From: Asterochloris sp. CNOR1
Taxonomy: Eukaryota > Chlorophyta > Trebouxiophyceae > Trebouxiales > Trebouxiaceae
Assembly (NCBI GenBank): GCA_963969365.1
Contig: OZ017761.1
Span: 496,001-560,000, forward strand
DNA: 64,000 nucleotides
Direction of reading: 5' to 3'
Made by a program: the position numbers and the translations under genes. The notes under the pieces are model-generated. The model had not been told where the DNA came from. It did no database searches and worked only from the letters and a program-made list of their open reading frames with translations. Positions 33,128 to 44,011 of this stretch are shown here, one piece after another. Each line of letters opens with the position of its first letter. Position 1 is the first letter of the stretch.

Positions 33128-36100
33128 CTATATGGTGGTCTGTTGCTGCAGCTGCGTCACATTCAACCTCTCCTGAAGCTCGCGGACCTGTCTCTGCAGC
33201 CGCAGCACTTGTGCGGGAGAGCCGGCGCTGCCTGGCCTCAACCCTGTGGCAGCAACGACTGGTGCAATACAGCCCTCAAGTTTGGATGCATGCTGACTGC
33301 TCACATCAGCAGGCTGCAGTTGCTGCGCATCGGGCACAAAAGCATGCCGCAGCGCCCCTTGGCAGGGCCGCACTGTGGGCCAGGTGATAAGCGCTGACGG
33401 CGACTCACCGCCCAGTTCAAAGCGCACAGTCCTGCTGCGCACCAGCAGGCCAAGAGCCTGCACCGTGGCTGCATCCTGGTGCAGGGCTGCCTGCAGGCTA
33501 TCTGCCTGGGCCAGCTGCTTGTGCAGGCTCCCCCACTCTGTACTGCTGCCAGCCACATCTGCAAAGCCCAAGGCGGATTGCGACCTGGTGGGGCGTGTGG
33601 GAGCTGCCCTGGGGCGGCCCAGATCCTGAGAGGCTGCCTGTAGCTGGCTGGCCTGTTGTTTGAGTCTGGCAACCTCTGCTGAGTGCTGCTGGGCTTGGGC
33701 CTGCAGTACTGACTTGTGGCGCTCTTCCTGCTCAATAAGCTTTTGGTCATGCTGGGCCTTCTGGACGACGAGCTCTTGTACCTGCATGGGAGGGTGCAGC
33801 GCTTGGGCGTGTGCTCTCCCTCTTCAGGCTGGCTGACGATGTCAAGCAGGACACCCGCTTGCCTTGAGGTCAGCTGATGATTGTGCCTCCGCTACCTGCT
33901 CCATGAGAAGTTTGCCCTGGGCATTGTGCTGGTGCAGAGCAGCCAGTGCCTTGGCCTCCTGTGCCTTGAGCTGGGCTTTGAGCGCACCCTCAGACATTAA
34001 AAGCGTCTGCGCTGCGAATAGAAAGGGATCTTAATTCCCATCAGCCTGGGGAGTACAGTGGTGGCACGGCAGGCACGCCTTGCTCACTGGCAAAAGAGAG
34101 ACGCCTAAGCCATCAATGACGCAGAAGCCGTTAGACGTCATTTCACAAGGCGGCATGCTGGCTGCAGCCCCGAGACAGGCTTCTCACATGCCATGCAGCC
34201 TCAGCCTCCTCCAGCTGGCCTGCCTGCGCCTGATGCCGCCTCTCCACCTGCCGCAGATCGGCCTTGACCCGTGCTGTCTCCCCCTGGGCCGCTCTGCACT
34301 CCTCACCACTGGCATGTAGGGCAGCTGCATGCTCCACACGCTCATGCTGCAGTTCCTGCATCAACTGCTGCAGCTGCGCCTCCAAAGCTGCCTCCCGGCG
34401 GCAGGCAGCGGCGGCCTGCGTGTGCAGCTCATCTGCAGGCAGCAGGCAAGCAAGGCTGCCACACAGCTCTGGCCGGAAGCTACACGCATCCTCACAATGC
34501 CAGAAGGTGATAAATGATGCAGCTCTAAGGTCTACATGGAGCAAGTCTTCAAGGGTCACATGTGACCAAGCCATGCCAATCATCTGTCACAAAGCCGATG
34601 CATGCCACTGCCACATGCTCAGCCACTGCTGCAGCGTCTGCACTCAGTAAGCATGCCAGGCTGCACCCAGCTCAGCTCCCCCTGCAGCCATGTTGGTCCA
34701 GCTACCTGTAGTTGTGAGGGCTGCCATGCAGCTATGTCTAGGACTGACCCATGCCACTGCCGCATGCCTGGCCCCGGCCACAGCACCTGCGCCCTGCTCA
34801 CACCCGACGGCTGCCAGCAAAGCTCATCCTGAAAGCGCTGCACCCAGCTAGCAGGCCGAGCGGCAGGCTGACCGGCTGCCAGCACAGCTCACCCTGGGAG
34901 TGCTGCAGTTGCTGCTCAGCAGCCGCTTGCAGCTGTTCAGCCTGTGCTTGCTTGCTGACGGCCACCTCCAGCCGGGCTGTCAGCTCTGCCTGCGCTTCAT
35001 GATGGCTCCTGAGCTCCTGCTGATGTGCCTTTACTGCCAGGACAGCCTGCAGTGCATCACAATTCAGGCTCATGCTACCTGCTGCCGTCAGCCATATGTG
35101 GCTTTTCTGATATGCACAGTACAAATGCAGTTGAGCATGGTGGTGTTGCCGCTCCAGCATTTGGAACAAGGGGCGTTGTCTGGCCAGGAGCCTTCCTGAC
35201 AGTAAACAGACAGGGGCGCAGTCCGCTGAGTGCATGAGCCCACCTGCTCCTGCAGCCCCGCAATGACTGCCTGCTGCCCCTGCTCCCTGGCCTGGGCTGC
35301 AGACTGATCAGCCTCCAGCTGCTGCACTATCTGCACAAGCCCACCCTGCTGCTGCTCCTGCCACTGGCAGCGCTCCTCCAGGTCTGCACAGCGTTGCTGC
35401 AGTGCTGCTGCTGCGTCGCACTGCCGGGCCTCCTTCTGATGCTGCTCCTGCCACTGCTGCAGGCTGACCTGCAGTAGCTAGTTGGCTGTGTCATATCACT
35501 GAAGGCACACTGAACCACTGGAAGCACTCACCCGGTCCTGGCTGTGTAGATACTGAGATTCAAGAGGTGATGGCCAAGGCAGCAGCTAATGCTGTCTGCG
35601 GCCAGGCAGAATGCCACAGCAGGATGTGTGGATCTCCTGGTCAACCGAAGATGCCCAACCAAGCGGCTGGTATGACAGAGCCTCACCTGCAGCCTCAGCA
35701 TTTCTGCGCTGTGGGCCAGCTCAGACTCCCTGAACCTGGCAGTCTGGGCAGCAGCATCCGCCTGAGCAGCCCGCAGCTGACCCTCAGCTTCTGCTAAGCT
35801 GGCCCCTGCAACGTCAGCCTGAGCCTGCAGCTGGGCTGTGAGCAGGCGCTGCTGCTGCAGCTGCCCCTGTGCCTGCGCCAGATCGCTCTGCAGCCTGTGA
35901 AGCTGCTCCTTCCAGTTGTCTGCCACATTTGTCTGCACACGTATATGCTGCGTTGGACTGGATGGTCGGCAGCAACACATCAAGATATGCCGCAGGTTGC
36001 CTAGGCAGGGGCTGCGCCGTCACAGCAGATACGCCTCTCAACCTCCTGCCGCAACCCAATATTCTAGCATCAGATGGTCTCAGTGCAGCACAAAGCACAT

Positions 36101-36572
36101 GAAAGTGCAGGCTGCAGGACCTGTGCAGCTGCATGCTGGATGCAGTGCCACAGTAAGTGGCAGTGCCATGCACAGCAGGGTGAAGAGCAGGGTGACTGGT
36201 TCATGGCCACCATCGTGCATTTGATACCGTTGAGCAGCACCTGAGGAGGCTTGATGTGGCCACAAGAGCTGCCAGGCCGTACAGGCGCACCCCCAGTCCT
36301 CAGCTTGCCTGTGGCAAGGTGCAGCTTGACTTCAAGTAATGATTTTGCGCCTGCCAACCAAAAGTCTTTTGCAAGCGCTGTCCTTGGTGCACTGCATTTG
36401 GCCGTGCGCTGGGCTGGATAGCGGCAACATCACCTGCTGATTGAGGTCGGGATGACCTGCTGTTGGGCTGCATGGCTTGCAGCATCAGCAGGTGGTCTGT
36501 GGCAGCCTGCCAGCGGGTTGGCAGCTGCCTTGCAGAAGGGTCACGCATGGGAGCCACTGTGATGCCTGGCAA
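33128..36572 (-). CDS. 643-residue coiled-coil protein
   Basis: Minus-strand exons in transcript order: 36309-36572 (ATG), 35687-35932, 35244-35468, 34893-35046, 34188-34432, 33863-34006 and 33128-33781 (TAG). All phases agree. Residues 1-88 are polar, with no strong motif. From ~90 to ~500 nearly every residue fits long heptad helices rich in Glu, Gln, Ala and Leu (QLHRLQSDLAQAQGQLQQQ; LEERCQWQEQQQ; EAALEAQLQQLMQELQHERV; LKAQLKAQEAKALAALHQH). The last ~140 residues break the coil, then end in a short one (LRLQRQVRELQERLNVTQLQ). Such proteins are usually structural: centrosome, basal body, Golgi or cytoskeleton. No specific family is recognised. Two introns use GC donors (after 36309 and 33863, both |gcaagc). 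The intron after 34893 carries copies of the exon end. Confidence 0.78.
34660..34912 (-). repeat. Copies of an exon end plus donor
   Basis: On the minus strand the true exon end reads GCAGCACTCCCAGG|GTGAGC, followed by TGTGCTGGCAGCC (34876-34909). A copy, GCAGCGCTTTCAGGATGAGC then TTTGCTGGCAGCC, follows about 65 bp later (34809-34845). A weaker one (CTGCAGGGGGAGCTGAGC) is near 34670-34690. The forward strand also repeats CCATGCCACTGCC at about 34602 and 34748. Confidence 0.75.
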
Positions 36573-36817
36573 GTGATGATTTCTTCTTTACCAGGTACTG
36601 AATCAACTTTGCTGCAACATAGGTGAACAGGCAGCAATCAGTCCTGGAAGTGCCTGCAGCACGCTGCAACATGCGGCATGCCTGAAGTGGTCAGTGACGG
36701 GATTGAATGGTATGTCTGTCGACCGTAGGTCAGGGTCGGTTTTCCTTCTATCACAGACCTTGATGATGCTGGAGCGATCTGCGGCTGCTCTTGATGCCCA
36801 GACAGCTGGCGTCCACC

Positions 36818-36952
36818 TCAGAAGGTGGCGTCGTCCCAGATGAGGCCAGGAATGTCCAGAAACACCTTCAGGTTCTTGTTTCGGAGCAAGAAGAGCAGGC
36901 GTGAGCTAAACGCCGTCTCCAGCAGCGCAGGGCGGTCTGCACAGCACGGAAT
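36818..36952 (-). CDS. Possible terminal exon, unknown gene
   Basis: Acceptor caatgcag| at 36953, then 45 codons ending in TGA. The peptide (LLETAFSSRLLFLLRNKNLK, then VFLDIPGLIWDDATF) is well composed and unlike noise. No upstream minus-strand exon with a fitting donor was found, so it may be a remnant or belong to a gene I could not rebuild. Confidence 0.3.
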   Translation of the reverse strand: MPCCADRPALLETAFSSRLLFLLRNKNLKVFLDIPGLIWDDATF

Positions 36953-37249
36953 CTGCATTGATTTGCTTGTGCCCAGGTCCAGCCTGAACATGTTGCATGC
37001 TGACATGGCACGCCCACATAATTGCCCTGTTTCTGCCTGCTAAGCAGCTTCTACACTGCCCTCAGCTACCTGCCCAGCCTCTCGCCAGCAGATCAGCACA
37101 GATCGACTCCTGCCTGCAACCTGGCCGCCAAGAGCTGCCCTGGTCCAGACCCACATGCAGATCTGGCCCAGGCTCTGCAAACTGCTGCAGCTGCCTGCAT
37201 CTGGGGACTCTTTGAAACCATTGCAAGATGTTCAGTCTCTGCCTCGTAG

Positions 37250-38017
37250 GATGAAGTACCAGTGCTCACCCCAACCCAGGCAGCGGCCCCCTCAGCACCT
37301 GGCCCCAGCACGTCAGCAGATGATTCCCAGACGGTGTTTCCAAGACCCAGCGCAGGCAGCAACAGGAGCCGGCAGTGCTGATGCAGGCCCAGACGCCCCA
37401 GACTTGCCTGCTGCCCCCAGGGCTGCAGCAGTTGCAGGCCCCCCTGGCCAGGCTGCGCCGCCTGTGTCCAGCCAGACCCTGCCTCAGGCTGGCAGGCCCC
37501 TGCCTGACCAGCTGGGCCCTGCAGGAGCCCAGCTCAGTGCCCAGCCCACTCCCCAGTCCACACACATGCTGCAGGCTGAGGGGGTGAAGCCCCGGGTCAA
37601 CACGCCCTCAGTTGTCCAGGATGATCTGGCACGGGCAGCAGCGCAGCAGGCGAAATAGGCGCTGCATCAGCAGCCCAGCCCAGATCACCAGATGGGTCCC
37701 CACTCAGGCCCATGCAGGCAGCCTCGCCCGCAGCCTTGCCCGAGACCCAGGCCCTGCAGCAGGGGTGGGTGGCTGTCAACCCCCAGCACAGCTCCCTGCC
37801 TGACCAGCACAGCCAGACAGGCCAGAGGCAGGTCATCACATCACAGAGGGCCTGCATGACTGCAGCGCAGTGTCTGGCACCTCAGGTGGATCTGTTGGAT
37901 GAGAGGCAGAATTTGCCTGTAAGGGGCAGCAGGCCAAAGATGCTGGGACGCAGCCTGTCTGCACCAAAGCTGTTCTGGGCGGGGGAGATGAAGTGCCGCA
38001 CTTCATGCAGACCGTAA
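37250..38017 (+). pseudogene. Ala/Pro/Gln-rich coding stretch with apparent frame changes
   Basis: Three plus-strand frames succeed one another with convincing low-complexity composition. From 37250 the frame begins DEVPVLTPTQAAAPSAPGPS and meets TGA at about 37361. Another frame carries DAGPDAPDLPAAPRAAA to TAG near 37656. The first frame resumes as SAAQPRSPDGSPLRPMQAAS and runs to VDLLDERQNLPV and a TAA near 38017. No intron longer than ~50 bases with proper ends fits between the segments. Either this is a broken gene, or there are one-base errors near 37340-37363 and 37630-37655, or it is partly non-coding GC-rich sequence. Confidence 0.35.
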
Positions 38018-38458
38018 TGCTGTTGGGCTGGCAAGTGTGCTTGGGAGCAGCATGTGAGTTTTGGTGGGCAGCAGAGCAGCAGGAGTGTTCTTCTGTGCAG
38101 AGCCCAGATCAGATGCTGCTGCTGCAATGCTGCAGTGATCGCAAGGCCTGCTTGCGGATCTGCAAACAGCCCACATGCCAAATGCAGATGGTGATACAGT
38201 TGTCCTGCACGCAGCCAGACCCACTGTCCCGACCAAGCCTGCGCATCCTCCCCCATGCAATGCATGCACGCTGCCAGACCAACTGCACACTCTGCCCTGC
38301 ATGCTGGTGATCTTCATGCTTGCTGCTAGCCTGCAGGCCCTTAGCATCAGGCACTGCACATATGCTGACTGCACAGCACGGGTGATTGGCCCTGCACCTG
38401 TGTGACAAACTGTCAGAGCCATATTGTCCACTTATATGAGCGCTGCCCGCATGTCCAG

Positions 38459-38623
38459 ATAAATTCAAGCCAAGCCCCATGCCTGTGCTGCGGATTGGCA
38501 GACCCATTGTGCTAACAGATGAGGAGACGGCGCTGTTGGATGCGGGAGACACACCTGGAATCACATCATCCTGCAGCACACCAACCTGGCGCACCTCTGG
38601 AGCGCAGCCCAGCAGGCATTCAG
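38459..38623 (+). CDS. Exon-like segment, unknown protein
   Basis: Bounded by an acceptor (catgtccag|) and a donor (TCAG|gtgaca). It encodes PVLRIGRPIVLTDEETALLD and then DAGDTPGITSSCSTPTWR. Composition is protein-like, with a basic then acidic pattern. It may continue the Ala/Pro-rich stretch to its left, but the join is unresolved. Confidence 0.35.
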
Positions 38624-39222
38624 GTGACAAATCGGCTCATGGCAGCGCTGAGCATGCTTTGGCATCAGGTTTGAGCTGTCAAACTGCATCTTGTCAAGCA
38701 TGCAGGTGAGCAATGTGGGGTTGAATGTTCCTGGCATGCGCTTTAGGCTTAGCACCAAGGTCTGGGCATGCCGTGGGATTGCTGGGGTCCATGTGCCACC
38801 TGGGTGTGGTGTGCCGTCCCCGGGCAGCCAACAAATGCCTCAGGCTGAAGGCACACAGCCCTGCTCTGCCAGAGATACCTGCTGCCATTGGGGAGGCAGA
38901 TGGTGGTTTCACAACCCTGCGGTGCCCTGCATTTCAGCTCCCGTTGGGCAGCCAGCAGGCAGGCGTATGGCCCTGCTCTGTCAAGCAGACCTGTCGCTGC
39001 CAGGCAGGCCAACCCTGACAATCACACAGCACAATAACAACTGCTCACCCCTGCAGGTGAAGGATGTTGTAGCTCATGATGCTGGTGATGCCAGGCCCAT
39101 TCAGCAAGAAGGTGGTGTCCACCACAACCCCAGCTTGTCCTGGCTGCTCTTGCCATTCCAAGTCGCTGTTCGCCCCGCTGACGCGGGAAGGGCCGAGCCC
39201 AGGCCAGGGCTGGTTGCTGTTG

Positions 39223-39445
39223 TCAGAGCATTGTCGGCATGGCCGCCGCCCTGCATCTGTAGTAGTGGATGACGCAACGCTTGCGGAGGTCCCCAGCAGC
39301 GTCTGGAGGGGCGCCTGGCCCTCCTTTAGGGGGATGGTTCTCAGGCAGCAGGTTTACAGCTTCACAGATGCCATGCGGATCCTCCCTTCCCACCTGCAGG
39401 CCCTCTGCGCGCAGCTTGCTGCCAGCTTCAGGGAAGCAGGAGACC
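39223..39445 (-). CDS. Possible 2OG-Fe(II) dioxygenase C-terminal exon
   Basis: A minus-strand frame ending in TAG, preceded by an acceptor (ctggctcag|). It contains REDPHGICEAVNLLPENH, then after a Gly/Pro-rich loop LRKRCVIHYYRC. A histidine followed ~30 residues later by R-x-x-x-h-x-Y/Y-R is the layout of the third iron ligand and 2-oxoglutarate arginine in dioxygenases such as the TET/JBP or PhyH groups. The HxD half was not found upstream. The opposite strand is also open here (DDATLAEVPSSVWRGAWPSF), so strand is uncertain. Confidence 0.25.
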
Positions 39446-40080
39446 TGAGCCAGGGAGTCCCCAATAGCAAAGCCCCATCCCAAGCACATCAAGGCCCCTG
39501 CTGGCTTTCTGCGCAGATGCACATGCCAGACATCTGCCAGGCAGGTCATGGCACACTTGCAGATGCCAAACACAGTGAATCTCTTGCAGGAGGCCTTTGC
39601 TCACCTGCATACAGCTGTAGGCATGCCACCTTACACTCTGACAGCCTGTCAGACAGATGACTTGATGGGCTTGCTAGCCTCTCTCCCTTCATCAAAGGGG
39701 CAGTGAACAACTCATGCGCTGCCGGCACTGCGCGTTTCCTGTCATCTGGGGATGCTGACCCAAGCTGGCATCCTGGCCAAGACCGATGGGGAAGTGCCTG
39801 CCCGCCATTGTGCTCCAGAGAGACTGTAATGATGCAGCAGAACTGAGCAGTAAATGGTCCCTTGAGCCTCTCTTCACTTCTTGATGTCCACCTCCAAAAG
39901 TGGAGCTGCGTCTGGGAAATTGAGATCACCGCGCACAGTCTAGCTCACTGAATTCCTCACCTCTAGCCAGTCATGTGCCTTTGGCACATCCCTATGCACT
40001 GCATTAGGTGGCAATCTTGCGCATACTATGGATGCCAGCACACCCTCAAAAGAGAGAGGACGGGCAAGTGAGGCTCATAT

Positions 40081-40314
40081 ATGCGTACCAGACATGCTGA
40101 CATCTCGATGACTGCCCACCAAGCCAAGGATGCTTCAATCCAAAGGCTGGGCTCCTTGCTAGCTGCAACTTACTCAGATGTGGCAGACAAAGTCAAAAGT
40201 ATTCGAAAACAATTTCTGAGCACTTGTGTTACGATTCTGGACAGTCAAGACTTCGTGTTTGAACGTGACCGACTTAAAGCATATGTCAGGCAAGGGGTTT
40301 GGGCAGACCAATAA
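40081..40314 (+). CDS. AT-richer 77-residue ORF, unknown
   Basis: ATG to TAA, encoding a helical, charged peptide (AKDASIQRLGSLLAATYSDV, then ADKVKSIRKQFL, then DFVFERDRLKAYVRQGVW). Codons such as CGA, AAA, ATT and TTT are common here but rare in the neighbouring exons, and the surrounding 300 bp is AT-richer than the window. It could be a recent arrival, an inserted element fragment or a lone gene. No homology is recognised and no inverted repeats flank it closely. Confidence 0.4.
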   Translation: MRTRHADISMTAHQAKDASIQRLGSLLAATYSDVADKVKSIRKQFLSTCVTILDSQDFVFERDRLKAYVRQGVWADQ

Positions 40315-40553
40315 AAAGTCCATACGTCAGGGGTTTTGGATTTGGATTTTCATATACATTCGTTTTGACTGTCACCTGTTCGTGTAAGTTTTCACCATCC
40401 CTCGAGCACAGCACGACACCAGGACTCAGTCTAAAGCAGTTTCAGCACACTGGCAGCTGGATGCAGTGATGGGTGAAGGCCCCCATTGCCATATGCCCTT
40501 CATTGCAACATGTGAGGTGGCTACCCACATGTGATCCAGCTGGTGCCCACCCA

Positions 40554-40603
40554 GCAGGTGCCCACCTTCTGACTCTGCCTACCTGCCGCAGGTGGGCACC
40601 TGC
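40554..40603. repeat. 14-bp perfect inverted repeat (hairpin)
   Basis: GCAGGTGCCCACCT at 40554-40567 is the exact reverse complement of AGGTGGGCACCTGC at 40590-40603, with a 22-base spacer. Related motifs (GGTGCCCACCCAGCAGG) precede it. It may be a terminator-like hairpin, the end of a small element, or chance in a repeat-rich stretch. Confidence 0.7.
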
Positions 40604-40887
40604 GGATCCTGCAACAGGTATGCAAACAAGACAGCCATGAAGCTCCATGTTCTGCTGATCAAGGGACTTGCTGCATGTTTTGTCTGCACCTCTTGCCAAG
40701 CATGCTAGGAGGCTAGCAAAGCTTAATGATGCGCACACAGAAATGAATGCCGGCTGCAAGTCAGATCACTAGGCCCGTTTGCTTGACGTCCCCTGCAGAC
40801 ATGACAATGGAAGGTCAATATAGAGACTCTGCAGTTGCAGCTGGCAGGAATTAAGCTTGCATTGCTGATCGAATCAAGGCATTGCAG

Positions 40888-40983
40888 GTGCCCGAGCAGG
40901 CACCTTCAGCTGCTGTGTTGATGTCGATTCCACTCCCTCCAGCTGGATATGACGGGGCTCTGCAGAATTTGTGTGCCTATCAG
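40888..40983 (+). CDS. Isolated phase-0 exon
   Basis: Acceptor attgcag| and donor CAG|gtgtgc enclose 32 codons (PEQAPSAAVLMSIPLPPAGY, then DGALQNLCAYQ). The composition and symmetric phase are like the exons of the gene at 44012-53620, so it may be an upstream exon of that gene or of a lost neighbour. Confidence 0.4.
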
Positions 40984-41854
40984 GTGTGCAGGAGAGGACT
41001 CAACAAGGAAGAGACTGGCAGCTGTTGTGCAGATTTCTAGGTGAGGGCCGCTCAACGCCTCATCATTACTGCAGACCTCGCCTGCTTCAGCTGCAATTGT
41101 AGAAGTCACATCGCAGCCCATGCGAGTGCATGCCTAGCAGTCATCCTGGCAAAGCGGAAGCCTGATGCATCACACACATGCTGTCCCAACACACATTCCC
41201 ATGTGGTACATGCAGATGGCAGCCCAGCAGGTCAGCACATTCTTGCAGATTTAAATTTTCTGGAACTGCTGCAGGTTCAATGGTCAGTATGTGGGCTGGC
41301 AGAGGCAGAACAGGTGAGGACCAATGCTCCCCAACAGACATTGTGCACTGTGCCTGGAGCCCCGCGTGTACCTGAGCTGCTGGTATTGACGCCCCCGTAG
41401 TTCTTGCTGATTTTTGTTTGGCGCTTGCAGCCAAGCCATGACCACAATAGTAAACTGAGTGCAGGTGCATACGCATACTGCGGCACCAATTGCTGGTCAT
41501 TTGTGGATGCTGTTCATGTGCAGGCGGCACAAGAAAAGTCGGGCCAGCCAGAGGGGAGATCGCCTTATTTCAAACTTGGCCCTGGCAGCAGAATGGTGGT
41601 TGGCAGCAAGTGTCACTTGTGCAGGTGTGCCCCGCCGCTTGCCTGTGTGGGGGAGTTCATGGGCTGCGACTCAATGGTATGAGCATCACTGCTTGTGCGT
41701 CAGCTGTGTAGAGACGCCTTGAGGACCACACAGCCTGCACCATGCTGGCAGCAAGAACTTCCACAGAGGCATTGAACGAGTGTGCATCTCTGCATTGGCA
41801 TTCAGCCCACTGCAGCACCCACTTCTGGTTCCTGACGGCTGCTGGCCTTTGCAG

Positions 41855-41943
41855 GCGGCCAAAGTGGCATCTCAACAGAGAGGCGCTGACAACAGTGGGC
41901 CTGACATCAGCATGCAGACTCTCAGAAGAAGCCGCCTCTGCAG
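41855..41943 (+). CDS. Isolated exon-like segment
   Basis: Acceptor tttgcag| and donor TGCAG|gtgtgt enclose AAKVASQQRGADNSGPDISM and a basic end (LRRSRLC). It ends in phase 2. Partner exons were not found. Confidence 0.25.
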
Positions 41944-44011
41944 GTGTGTTCCACTTCTCATCTGTTGTGGGGGTTGTCAGGAGGCATCTCGCTAGCACAA
42001 GCAGATCTGCACTCGGCTGGTGCTGGCAGCCAAGCATCGACAAGTCCCCTCCGCCACCACGGCGTTCACTGCCACAGGACCCTGACAATTAGCACACATC
42101 TGCAATTAGCAGCCACTGGGACCGGCGAATCACAGGCAGCCTGTCATGAAGACTGGCCTTGGCCGCCACAAATGACTTGTTTTACAGTGCTCACCAGTGT
42201 CTGGGAGGTGTTGGGCTGCAGTCGAGAGAGGAGCTAGCACTTCCAGGTGTTGGGGTGGTGCTGTGTGAGTGCCTGCAGCAAGTGACCTGTCTGTCAGCTG
42301 GCAGACAAATTATGTTTGGACTGCCGCAGTGGCATTGTTGTGTTATGCCCTGTAGCTGACACTACATTCTGACTGTTGCTACCTCAAATGCTCATGCAGA
42401 CAGCTGTGTAGCCTGCCAACAAAGATTGGGGACGCCTCGCTTGAGCCCATACCAGTCTGGCCTTAAGCGGAATTGGTCTCAGGCAATATCTGTGAAGGCG
42501 TTCCGCTGCTCGCCCTGCACATGGGGACTTGGCTTCAAGTCACCTGCACAGACAGTGTCAGCTCAGCTGCTTGGGTGATGTCCCAGTGAGGCTCACAGGG
42601 ATACTGGTCTTTGTTGTATTGAGCTGCTGCTAGTTGTCATGTGGCTGTGCATGCATGCACAGCACCAGAGGGGCAGCCATTGCCCTGCTGTGACAGTATG
42701 TCTTGACATCTCCCCATGTTGCCTGCAGAGATCACCACAACGGCTAGCTTGCCAGCAAGGACCTGATGCTACCTCACCTGCAGGAAAATTAGGTCTTCAG
42801 GGGCAGGGTGGGTCTGAGCTTCATCCCTGTGAAGCAAGTCGCCAACACCGTCCTGCAGGTGGGTCGAGCCCTATCAGCATCCTGTGTGCATTGCAAGATG
42901 TGAATGTGATGGTGGAAGAGGCTTGTTTGATGACTCGGCCAGAGCTGGGGGCCATCTTCTTTGGAGTGCTTGTGTGTTCTCATAACGTCCAGATTGCAGT
43001 GCTAGCCTGGGTTTTCAGGGCCAGACTGGCATTTTCAGACAGGGGCCAGGCATCAGTGCAACAAAATGTGTGGGGCACCCTGCCAAACACAATGCAACAT
43101 AGCATTCTAGGAGCAATGTGGCACATAGCAGGCAGTGCATCCGCTGCGATGACCTGCTATGCTTTCTACCCAGCTCCAGCGATGTGCACAGCAAGCTTGA
43201 TTTCATTCTATCTGAGGTGTCCTGGGCCTTCATTGTCAGCGACACGCCTGAGCTTTGCATGCTTCCTCCATCAGTGGCCTATGCATATATTATATGGGCA
43301 TAGAGCAGAAGGTGATTCTGCCAACTTAAGGCTTCCCTCTGTGCTCAATCAGCAAACCGAGCTGCTCCTGAGGGGCTGAGACTGAGGCCAAGAAGTAAGA
43401 AAATTTCACATCGAATGAAAGTTTCGGCTGCCTGAGTTCCTTCCCCAGCACTGCTCTAGATTTTGTGAACATGCTAGCATTAGGCTAGTGTGTCAACCTG
43501 GGAGCAGCAGAAGGTGATCACTTCATGATCCATCTGCCTGTGCTAGCATTCAACTTTGCTTTGAATACATGATGTGAGATCCCTGTGATCGACCTCTGCA
43601 CATGTTTGATCGATGCTGTGATGCTCAGGGAGGGTTGTATCTCCCACTGCTGGTCAGACCAGCTCAACTGGTCAGATCCTGCTCCTATAATTGCATGGGA
43701 CACTGAGATGGACATGTGCACACTGTGCGCAAGCGTTGATCACCAGTCTGAAGCAACTGCCTCAAAGCACAGCGCGCCTGCTCTGCAGGTGCCAGCCCCA
43801 TGCTGTGTGTCTGATCAAGCAACAAGTGTGCCTTGCTATATCACTAGTGTTCATGAAATGTGTGCTGTGTTGCAGGTGGTATAAACTCAGCAGCAGTTGC
43901 CAGTATAGCGTTGCGGAGGCTTGATGTTGTAGGGGCTGTGTGAGACCTGCCGCTTACTCTGACCAGGTGTACTCTGGCTGCTACAGGCCAAGGCCTTTGC
44001 TGACAACCTTT
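41944..44011. other. No supportable gene
   Basis: About 2 kb with many AG and GT signals but no exon chain that holds phase on either strand. It probably contains the promoter and 5' UTR of the gene starting at 44012. Confidence 0.4.

Noticed and set aside
43876-44011. Extending the gene at 44012 upstream through 43940
   Set aside because: The frame meets TGA at 43922 and no phase-compatible exon was found; ATG at 44012 before a basic segment is the simpler start.
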